This document shows, one piece after another, positions 47,764-53,766 of a DNA stretch of 56,866 nt. Origin of the DNA: JBBIQS01 sp037442205 (GTDB lineage Bacteria; Myxococcota; Myxococcia; Myxococcales; UBA5297); NCBI GenBank assembly GCA_037442205.1, contig JBBIQS010000053.1, forward strand, positions 1 through 56,866. The letters run 5' to 3'. Position 1 is the first letter of the stretch; the number at the start of each line of letters is the position of its first letter. Below the pieces are notes generated by a model. The model made no database searches. It was not told the DNA's origin and saw only the letters and a program-made list of their open reading frames with translations. A program made the translations under genes and the position numbers.

Positions 47764-47779
47764 AACGATTCGAATCGTT
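47764..47779. promoter_or_regulatory. perfect 16-bp palindrome, likely MarR operator
   Basis: AACGATTCGAATCGTT is exactly self-complementary. It ends 42 bases before the start of the MarR-family gene. MarR dimers bind palindromes of 16-20 bp and usually repress their own gene, so autoregulation is the natural reading. Confidence 0.55.
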
Positions 47780-47821
47780 TCACATCGAAGTATCCCGGGT
47801 TGCGAGGGTCCGTTGAAGACC

Positions 47822-48325
47822 ATGCGCGAAGAAGTGAGCGAAGCAGTGATGGAGAACGTCATTCCGGCCGACAGCCTGAGCCCGAGCCACCTCCCAGCCT
47901 TGGGAGAGGGGTTCGAGCTGATGCAGCTGATCTGGGAGCTGGACCACGAGCTGCAGATGAGGTCGCGGCGGATGAAGGCCCAGCTGGGCCTGACCGGGCC
48001 GCAGCGGCTGGTGGTCAAGCTGGTGGGCCTCAACCCGGGCATCGCCGCCGGGCAGCTCGCCAAGATGCTGCACCTCGATCCCAGCACGCTGACCGGCATC
48101 CTCGACCGGCTGGTGGAGCTGGGAGCGCTGGAGCGGGCCATCGACCCGCGCGATCGGCGCCGGGCGCTGTTCACCCTCACCGCCCGCGGGCTGAAGATGA
48201 AGGAGCTGGAGTCGGGCACCGCCGAGGCCGCGGTCCAGGCGGCCCTGACCAAGCTCCAGCACCGCGACCTCGCTGGCTTCCGCTCGGTGGTCGGGGCGAT
48301 CATCGAGAGCCTGCGCTCCCCGTGA
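47822..48325 (+). CDS. MarR family transcriptional regulator (second)
   Basis: A 167-residue winged-helix protein. About 50-125 holds LTGPQRLVVKLVGLNPGIAAGQLAKMLHLDPSTLTGILDRLVELGALER in pieces, then the wing AIDPRDRRRALFTLTARG. DPRDRRR matches the conserved D-R-D-R-R region of the MarR wing. The N-terminus is longer than usual and acidic. A TTG at 47813 with GAGGG at four bases is an alternative start, adding three residues. No clear target gene adjoins it, although the barrel-like protein gene follows on the same strand after 185 bases. Confidence 0.9.
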   Translation: MREEVSEAVMENVIPADSLSPSHLPALGEGFELMQLIWELDHELQMRSRRMKAQLGLTGPQRLVVKLVGLNPGIAAGQLAKMLHLDPSTLTGILDRLVELGALERAIDPRDRRRALFTLTARGLKMKELESGTAEAAVQAALTKLQHRDLAGFRSVVGAIIESLRSP

Positions 48326-48510
48326 GCGCCTGACGCGGGGGCGCAATCCCCTGGCCGCGGCAGCACGAAGTGTGGCGACTCTGTCGCGCCGGCCGGTGAA
48401 GATCGAACGGCCCGTTCTCCCTCCCCGGACGCGGGGCGCGCCAAGCCCCCGAAACGACTGGGGATCAGCGCCGGAGCGCGCTGGCTTCCTTGTTGCTAGC
48501 CGCTCAGGCC

Positions 48511-49206
48511 ATGCGCCTGCTCACACTTGCCCTGATCCTCGCCGCCGGCAGCGCCCGCGCCGGCACTCTCGACCACAGCCGCCCGCTGGACGGACAGACC
48601 ACGGTCTTCGGGATGCCAACCGGGGAACTGCTCCGGCCGGGCGAGGTCCAGCTGCAGCAGACCGAGCTGGCGCTGTTCGGGGTCTCGGTAGGGCTGGGAG
48701 AGCACTTCGACGTCAGCGCGGCGATGCCCTGGGCGCCGCTGTTCGGCGGGGCCCAGCTGCGGTTCGGGCTGTTCAAGCACGGCTTTCCGATCCAGCTGGC
48801 ACTGGGAGCCGGGTTCAGCTTCGGGCTGCTGGAGAAGAACACCTGGGTGGGCGAGCTGTTCTCGGGGGCGCTGTCGGTGAAGACCGGGCGGCTGAACCTG
48901 CGCCTGTCGTCGACGGCCACGCGGCTGGGAGAGCCGCTCAAGGCGGTGCAGCTGGTGGACGCCGGGGTGAGCTTCGCGCCCTGGGCCCACCTGGCCTTCT
49001 GCTTCGACGTGGTCTACCTGCGCTGGATCTCGCGCACCGCGCAGCCGGAGCTCAACGCCCTCGGGCAGCACTTCGTGCTGGGGTCGGGGGTCTCGGCGAT
49101 CTCGGGGATCAAGATCATCGGCGGCACCTTCACCGCCGACCTGGGGCTGCTATGGCCGCTGAAGGGGGGCGCGCTGCCGATGGTGAACTTCACCCAGCGG
49201 ATCTAG
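48511..49206 (+). CDS. small outer-membrane beta-barrel-like protein
   Basis: A 231-residue protein with a signal peptide (MRLLTLALILAAGSARA, cleavage before GTL). The mature chain alternates short amphipathic strands and turns (SVGLGEHFDVSAAMPWAP, QLRFGLFKHGFPIQLALGAGFSFGLL, LNLRLSSTATRL) and ends in NFTQRI, so a barrel of roughly eight to ten strands is likely. No enzyme motif is seen. The ATG was chosen at the signal peptide over a TTG at 48490. Its stop codon overlaps that of the convergent DUF2156 gene in a CTAG tetranucleotide. Confidence 0.6.
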   Translation: MRLLTLALILAAGSARAGTLDHSRPLDGQTTVFGMPTGELLRPGEVQLQQTELALFGVSVGLGEHFDVSAAMPWAPLFGGAQLRFGLFKHGFPIQLALGAGFSFGLLEKNTWVGELFSGALSVKTGRLNLRLSSTATRLGEPLKAVQLVDAGVSFAPWAHLAFCFDVVYLRWISRTAQPELNALGQHFVLGSGVSAISGIKIIGGTFTADLGLLWPLKGGALPMVNFTQRI

Positions 49207-50120
49207 CCCGGGCGCCGGGCGACCAGCTGGTAGGCCATCTCCAGCCTCTCGGGCTGGTAGCTGAGCTTGGCCTGGCGCAGCCCGGGGTCGCCCAGGTCCT
49301 CTTCGCGGTTGATCCGCTCGAAGCCCTGGGCGCGGATCATCTTGGCCGCCTCGCGGTTGACGATCTGATAGGCGCCCTTGAATCGCTTGAGGGCGCGCTC
49401 GAAGTGGATGACCGCCAGGCCTGGAGCCATCGGCTCGAAGATCGCCACTCCCGCTGCCTCTCCGGCGGCGCGCAGCAGCACCCCCTGCTGCTTGAGCTCG
49501 GCGAAGTGGTCGAGGGTGAAGTCGAAGGCGCGGGCCTCCTGCAGCAGCGTCCCCTCCAGGACCGGGAACTCCTCCTGGCGGAAGCGGGCGATCATCTGGC
49601 GGCAGTCGGCCAGGTTCTCGGGCCGGATCGGCTCGGTGGTCCAGGAATAGGCGCGCGAGGCCTGGGAGATCAGGTTGCGCTTGGGCTGCAGCTTGCGGCC
49701 GGGCAGGTCGGCCAGGTCGCTGGCCAGATAGATGTAGTTGGCCGCCGGCGGGTCCTCGCGCACCTCGAAGCGGTCGCCCAAGGCCGGGTACTGCCTGAGG
49801 AAATCCTGCGACACTCCGACCAGCCTGAGCGGGTAGTCGAGAGCCGCGGCGCCGCGGGCGATGAGCTGCCAGGTGGCTTCGGAGACCGGCCCCAGCGGCT
49901 GGAGCAGCTGGCGGTGGGGGTCGGACTCGAGGCAGAAGCTGGTCAGCAGGGCCTCATCGACGATCGCGAAGCGGTAGTTGAAGCTGGAGTCCCAGGCCGC
50001 CAGGGTGGCGAAGGTGTAGCCGGAGTGCGGCTGAGGAAAGCGCTCGAGGAAGGGCTCGAGCCGCGCGCGCCGCGACAGGTCGATCGTCTCCCACTGCAGC
50101 CCCAAAAACCCTTGGCCCAA
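49203..50120 (-). CDS. DUF2156 (phosphatidylglycerol lysyltransferase-like) protein
   Basis: A 305-residue soluble protein resembling the C-terminal catalytic domain of MprF-type lysyltransferases (DUF2156), built from two GNAT-like folds. Telling stretches are NYIYLASDLADLPGRKLQPKRNLI near 120 and INREEDLGDPGLRQAKLSYQPERL near the end. Stand-alone DUF2156 proteins lack the membrane part of MprF and are mostly uncharacterised; some may use aminoacyl-tRNA. The start is TTG with GAGG seven bases upstream; no ATG is near. It lies three bases after the GNAT acetyltransferase gene and just beyond the tRNA cluster on the same strand. Confidence 0.65.
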   Translation of the reverse strand: MGQGFLGLQWETIDLSRRARLEPFLERFPQPHSGYTFATLAAWDSSFNYRFAIVDEALLTSFCLESDPHRQLLQPLGPVSEATWQLIARGAAALDYPLRLVGVSQDFLRQYPALGDRFEVREDPPAANYIYLASDLADLPGRKLQPKRNLISQASRAYSWTTEPIRPENLADCRQMIARFRQEEFPVLEGTLLQEARAFDFTLDHFAELKQQGVLLRAAGEAAGVAIFEPMAPGLAVIHFERALKRFKGAYQIVNREAAKMIRAQGFERINREEDLGDPGLRQAKLSYQPERLEMAYQLVARRPG

Positions 50121-50123
50121 GCG

Positions 50124-50543
50124 TCAGCCTCGCTTCCCGAAGAGCATGGGCCGGTAGCCCACCAGCTCGCCAAAGCCGAGGCTCTGGTAGAAGGGCTGGG
50201 TGCCGGGCTCGGCGATCAGGCCGACCCAGGTGATCTGGCGCTGCTGGCAGAAGGCCACCAGCCGCCGGATGATCTCGGCCCCGATCCCCTGCTTGCGATA
50301 GGCGCTCAGTACCACCACGTCCTGGATGTAGGCGTCGCTGCAGCCGTCGGAGATGGCCCGGCCCATGCCGACCAGGGTGCCGTCGGCGGCGCGGGCCACC
50401 ATGAAGCAGAAGCTGCCGGCGATCATGCGCGGGATGACCTGGCGCCAGGCCTCGCTCTCCTGCCACCAGCCGCCGGCCTTGTAGAGCTCGACGATCGAGT
50501 CGACCGGGGCCTCTCGCAGAATCTCGTAGCTGATCGCGGACAT
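50124..50543 (-). CDS. GNAT family N-acetyltransferase
   Basis: A 139-residue acetyltransferase. The acetyl-CoA pyrophosphate loop is VVVLSAYRKQGIGAEIIRRL, with the R/Q-x-x-G-x-G/A signature (RKQGIG). The following FYQSLGF near the end is motif B. The substrate cannot be told; GNAT enzymes of this size modify small amines, antibiotics or protein N-termini. GAGAGGA precedes the ATG. It forms a two-gene unit with the DUF2156 gene, both upstream-bounded by the tRNA-Arg terminator. Confidence 0.88.
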   Translation of the reverse strand: MSAISYEILREAPVDSIVELYKAGGWWQESEAWRQVIPRMIAGSFCFMVARAADGTLVGMGRAISDGCSDAYIQDVVVLSAYRKQGIGAEIIRRLVAFCQQRQITWVGLIAEPGTQPFYQSLGFGELVGYRPMLFGKRG

Positions 50544-50645
50544 GGGTCCTCTCGCCGGCCTTGTCTTCTAGCGTCGCCCCGGGGGAGAGACAACGTCAAT
50601 GTTCCCCCGGCTGACGATGGGGCGCCCTCCGGCGCCGGAAACGGC

Positions 50646-50689
50646 AAAGGGCCGGAGCCTCTGGATTTCCCAGGAGGCTTCCGGCCCTT
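50646..50689 (-). terminator. terminator after the tRNA-Arg gene
   Basis: AAAGGGCCGGAGCCTC (50646-50661) pairs with GAGGCTTCCGGCCCTT (50674-50689) with a single bulged base. Read on the minus strand it begins eight bases after tRNA-Arg and runs into TTTG...TTT. It should stop the serS/tRNA transcripts before the acetyltransferase gene. Confidence 0.75.
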
Positions 50690-50697
50690 CGATCTAG

Positions 50698-50771
50698 TGC
50701 GCCCAGAAGGATTCGAACCTTCGGCCCTCGGATTCGTAGTCCGATACTCTATCCAGCTGAGCTATGGGCGC
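50698..50771 (-). tRNA. tRNA-Arg (anticodon ACG)
   Basis: On the minus strand the sequence folds as a 74-base class I tRNA. The acceptor stem is GCGCCCA/TGGGCGC with discriminator A, the D arm contains AGCTCAGCTGGATAGAGT, the anticodon loop is CTACGAA (ACG, read as ICG after deamination), and the T arm has GGTTCGAATCC. CCA is not encoded. It is the third and last tRNA of the cluster. Confidence 0.96.
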
Positions 50772-50797
50772 TCACTGCTATGTGACTGCCACCGCTG

Positions 50798-50887
50798 CGG
50801 AGAGAGAGGGATTCGAACCCTCGATACAGGTTGTCCCCGTATACTGGTTTAGCAAACCAGCGCCTTCGGCCTCTCGGCCATCTCTCC
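50798..50887 (-). tRNA. tRNA-Ser (anticodon GCT)
   Basis: A 90-base class II tRNA on the minus strand. The acceptor stem is GGAGAGA/TCTCTCC with discriminator G, as needed by seryl-tRNA synthetase. The anticodon stem CTGGT/ACCAG encloses TTGCTAA, giving GCU for AGC/AGU codons. There is a long variable arm and a T arm with GGTTCGAATCC. It lies 26 bases before tRNA-Arg and should be co-transcribed with it. Confidence 0.96.
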
Positions 50888-50964
50888 AAACCAGCCCGGG
50901 CGCCTTCTAACCCGGCGACTTCTCGACCACTCTGCTCTCCGCCCGTGTCGCGGCGGAGCGCGAG

Positions 50965-50994
50965 CTTATAGCGTTGCCCGCCGACAAAGGTCAA
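50965..50994 (-). promoter_or_regulatory. promoter of tRNA-Ser(GCU) and tRNA-Arg
   Basis: On the minus strand TTGACC (50989-50994), an 18-base spacer and TATAAG (50965-50970). Both boxes differ from consensus at one base. Initiation near 50958 leaves about 70 bases of leader before the tRNA. Confidence 0.6.
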
Positions 50995-51044
50995 GAGCTT
51001 GCCGCACGCCCTCGTGCGATTGCCCGGACCGCGGGGCCCGCCTG

Positions 51045-51131
51045 CGGAGGAGAAGGGATTCGAACCCCTGGTGGGCGTTAACCCACGGCGGTTTTCAAGA
51101 CCGCTGCCTTCAACCACTCGGCCACTCCTCC
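51045..51131 (-). tRNA. tRNA-Ser (anticodon TGA)
   Basis: An 87-base class II tRNA on the minus strand. The acceptor stem is GGAGGAG/CTTCTCC-like pairing with discriminator G, the D arm contains GGCCGAGTGGTTGAAGGC, the anticodon stem GCGGT/ACCGC encloses CTTGAAA (UGA, for UCA and wobble codons), and a long variable arm and a standard T arm follow. It starts 60 bases after the serS stop codon. Confidence 0.96.
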
Positions 51132-51148
51132 AGAACTGCCGGCCGGCG

Positions 51149-51177
51149 AGGTTAGTGGCCGGCCGGGGCAGCGTCAA
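51149..51177 (-). promoter_or_regulatory. promoter of tRNA-Ser(UGA)
   Basis: On the minus strand TTGACG (51172-51177), a 17-base spacer and TAACCT (51149-51154), in the short gap between serS and the tRNA. Initiation near 51142 leaves about ten bases of leader. Confidence 0.5.
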
Positions 51178-51191
51178 CGAATCGCGCTCGG

Positions 51192-52508
51192 CTAGGCCTT
51201 GCGGATCACGTCGGTGCCCATGAACGGCCGCAGCGGCTCGGGGATCACCACCGAGCCGTCGGCCTGCTGGTAGTTCTCGAGGATGGCCACCACCGTCCGC
51301 CCCACCGCCAGCCCGCTGCCGTTGAGGGTGTGCACCAGCTGCGGCTTGTCCTTGGGCCCGCCGCGGAAGCGGATCTGCGCCCGCCGCGCCTGGAAGTCCT
51401 CGAAGTTCGAGCAGCTGGAGATCTCGCGGAAGGCGTTCTGCCCCGGCAGCCACACCTCGAGGTCGTAGCACTTGGCCGCCCCGAACCCCAGGTCGCCGGC
51501 GCACAGGCTCATCACCCGGTAGTGCAGCCCCAGCCGCTTGAGAATCTCCTCAGCGTCGTTGGTCAGCGCCTCGTGCTCCTCGTAGCTCTTGTCCGGCCGG
51601 CTGAATTTCACCAGCTCCACCTTCTGGAACTGGTGCTGGCGGATCAGCCCGCGGGTGTCCTTGCCGTAGCTGCCCGCCTCGCGCCGGAAGCACGGGGTGT
51701 AGGCGCAGTACTTGATCGGTAGCTGGTCGCCCTCGAGGATCTCGTCGCGGTGCAGGTTGGTCACCGGCACCTCGGCGGTCGGCACCAGGAACAGCTCCGG
51801 GTCGCCGCTGGTCTTGAAGCTGTCCTCCTCGAACTTGGGCAGCTGCCCGGTCCCGGTCATCGAGGCCCGGTTCACCAGGAACGGCGGCAGGATCTCGGTG
51901 TAGCCGCGCGAGGTGTGCACCTCGAGCATGTAGCTCACCAGCGCCCGCTCCAGCCTGGCCCCCAGCCCCTTGTAGACCGCGAAGCGCGCCCCGCTGATCT
52001 TCGAGGCCCGCTCGAAGTCGAGGATCCCCAGCGCCTCGCCGATCTCCCAGTGCGCCTTGGGGGCGAAGGCCATCGCCGGCTTCTGCCCCACGGTGCGCAC
52101 CACCACGTTCTCCTCGCCCGACTTGCCGTCGGGCACCGAGGCGTGCGGCAGGTTGGGCACGGTCATCAGGATCTTCTCGAGGTCGGCCTCGATCTCCTTG
52201 AGCCGCCCCTCGAGGTCCTTGGCCTTGTCCTTGAGCTCCTTCGACATCGCCTTGAGCTCGGCCTTGGCCGCCTCGTCCAGCGGCTGTGCGTAGGCCTTGC
52301 CCCTCACCTGCTTCGCGACCGGCTGCTTGGCAGGCGCCAGGAGCATCGCCACGTCGGCGCTCTCGGCCCGCTGCCCCTCCAGCTTGACGTTCTGCTCGCG
52401 CCGCTCGGCGAACAGCCGCTTGAACTCCCCCAGCTCGACCTGCCCGCGGCGCGACAGCCGGGCCATCACCTCGTCGAAGTTCTGCGCCACGTACTTGAGA
52501 TCGAGCAT
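51192..52508 (-). CDS. serS: seryl-tRNA synthetase
   Basis: A 438-residue class II synthetase that charges tRNA-Ser (and the selenocysteine tRNA where present). Residues 1-110 are the coiled-coil arm that grips the long variable arm of tRNA-Ser. The catalytic core has motif 2 in YTPCFRREAGSYGKDTRG and motif 3 in LNGSGLAVGRTVVAILENYQ; the TAEVPVTN segment binds the substrate. Length is typical. GAGGA precedes the ATG. Two of its substrate tRNAs lie directly downstream on the same strand. A good promoter is at 52569-52598. Confidence 0.97.
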   Translation of the reverse strand: MLDLKYVAQNFDEVMARLSRRGQVELGEFKRLFAERREQNVKLEGQRAESADVAMLLAPAKQPVAKQVRGKAYAQPLDEAAKAELKAMSKELKDKAKDLEGRLKEIEADLEKILMTVPNLPHASVPDGKSGEENVVVRTVGQKPAMAFAPKAHWEIGEALGILDFERASKISGARFAVYKGLGARLERALVSYMLEVHTSRGYTEILPPFLVNRASMTGTGQLPKFEEDSFKTSGDPELFLVPTAEVPVTNLHRDEILEGDQLPIKYCAYTPCFRREAGSYGKDTRGLIRQHQFQKVELVKFSRPDKSYEEHEALTNDAEEILKRLGLHYRVMSLCAGDLGFGAAKCYDLEVWLPGQNAFREISSCSNFEDFQARRAQIRFRGGPKDKPQLVHTLNGSGLAVGRTVVAILENYQQADGSVVIPEPLRPFMGTDVIRKA

Positions 52509-52568
52509 GGATTCCTCAAATGTGCGAAACGACTTGGTTTTTACGACAACCGGCCGAGCGGGGCGCGT

Positions 52569-52598
52569 ATGATAGCCACGGGCCAAAACCCCGGTCAA
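52569..52598 (-). promoter_or_regulatory. promoter of serS
   Basis: On the minus strand TTGACC (52593-52598), an 18-base spacer and TATCAT (52569-52574). Initiation near 52562 leaves a 54-base leader that ends in the GAGGA ribosome site. No T-box structure fits in such a short leader. Confidence 0.6.
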
Positions 52599-52650
52599 TC
52601 GCCTCGTTTTCCGCGGTTAACCAGGCGCCGGCCTCGGGGGTGGATGGCAC

Positions 52651-53259
52651 GTGAACGGCGAGTCGACAGAGGTGGCGGAGGCGGCCGCGGAGCGGGCCCG
52701 CCTGCCGCTGCGCCTGGTGCGCGAGGGCGAGGAGCCTGACGACTTCGCCCTGCTCAACGCCCACCTGGCGGGCGATCCCTCTGCCTTCGGCGAGCTGGTG
52801 CGCCGCTACCAGCGGCCGGTCTTCCGGCTGGCGCTGCGCTACGCCCGCGACGCCGACGAGGCCGAGGAACTGGCCCAGCTGACCTTCCTGCGGGTGCTGG
52901 GGCGCGCCGACAAGCTCAAGCCGGACCAGCCGCTCAGGGCCTACCTGTTCCGGGTGGCCGCCAACCTGTGCAAGAACCACCTGCGCGACCGCGCCCGCCT
53001 GGTCTTCGGCCTGCCGCTGGAGACCGCCGGCGCCGAGGAAGGCGACGCCCTCGAGTCCGAGCAGCGCCGCGCCCGGGTGCGCCAGGCCCTCGCCCAGCTG
53101 CCCTTGCGCCAGCGGCAGGTGGTGTCGCTGCGCATCGACGCCGAGCTGCCCTTCGCCGAGGTCGCCCTGGCGCTCCAGATCACCGAGAACAACGCCAAGG
53201 TGAACTACCACTACGCCGTGCGCCGGCTGCAGACGCTGCTGGCGGGAGAGGAGCTGTGA
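52651..53259 (+). CDS. ECF-type RNA polymerase sigma factor
   Basis: A 202-residue sigma-70 family factor of the extracytoplasmic-function group: region 2 at about 33-117 (FGELVRRYQRPVFRLALRYARDADEAEELAQ, LFRVAANLCKNHLRD) and region 4 at about 140-198 (LPLRQRQVVSLRIDAELPFAEVALALQ). Regions 1.1 and 3 are absent as expected. The start is GTG after a GGGGGTGG stretch. The N-terminal 30 residues are an Ala/Arg-rich extension. The next gene overlaps by four bases and encodes a zinc-finger membrane protein that should be its anti-sigma factor. It diverges from serS. Confidence 0.92.
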   Translation: MNGESTEVAEAAAERARLPLRLVREGEEPDDFALLNAHLAGDPSAFGELVRRYQRPVFRLALRYARDADEAEELAQLTFLRVLGRADKLKPDQPLRAYLFRVAANLCKNHLRDRARLVFGLPLETAGAEEGDALESEQRRARVRQALAQLPLRQRQVVSLRIDAELPFAEVALALQITENNAKVNYHYAVRRLQTLLAGEEL

Positions 53260-53741
53260 AGGCCATGTCTGCCCTCTGCCAGCAATTGCTCGAGAAGCTC
53301 ACTGAAGCCCCCTGCCAGCTCTCCCCCGAGGAGCAAGCCCACCTCTCCCAGTGCCAGGACTGCCTGGCGGCGGCGCGGGCTCTGGGCGAGCTGGCGGCCA
53401 CCGCCGCCGAGCCGGCAGCCCAGCTGCTGGCCGGCTTCGCGTCGCGGGTGAGGGCGGCCGAAGCTCGCGCCGGTCGGCGGCGCGCCAATGCCGCGCCGTG
53501 GCGGGCCGGGCTGCTGGCCGGGGCAATGGCCGCCGCCGGGGCGGTGGCGGTAGGGCTGGCCCTCGACCTCGCCTCCCCCTCCGGGCCTCAGCCGCAGCCG
53601 ACTGCCTCCAGGCCGGAGACCGCGGTCGAGGAACCAGCAGCCATCGCCGCCGAGGAGGTCTTCTCCGGCGAGGCCTTCGCCTCCGCCGCCGATGCCGACG
53701 GCGCCGAGCTCGACACCCTGCTCGAGGACCCGGAGATCTGA
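53256..53741 (+). CDS. putative zinc-finger anti-sigma factor
   Basis: A 161-residue protein. An N-terminal ZAS-type motif H29-x3-C33-x2-C36 (HLSQCQDC) would bind zinc and hold the sigma factor. One membrane helix (about 85-107, AGLLAGAMAAAGAVAVGLAL) anchors it. The C-terminal 50 residues are acidic and low-complexity. The GTG start overlaps the sigma stop (GTGA) and has GGGAG seven bases upstream; an ATG three codons later is the alternative. The periplasmic part is too small to be a large sensor domain, so it may rely on proteolysis for signalling. Confidence 0.75.
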   Translation: MKAMSALCQQLLEKLTEAPCQLSPEEQAHLSQCQDCLAAARALGELAATAAEPAAQLLAGFASRVRAAEARAGRRRANAAPWRAGLLAGAMAAAGAVAVGLALDLASPSGPQPQPTASRPETAVEEPAAIAAEEVFSGEAFASAADADGAELDTLLEDPEI

Positions 53742-53766
53742 CCTCCGGGCCCTCCGACCCCGCCCG

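Noticed and set aside
52509..52568. T-box or other riboswitch controlling serS
   Set aside because: The leader is only about 54 bases from the predicted start of transcription, too short for a T-box, and no specifier loop or terminator hairpin is seen.
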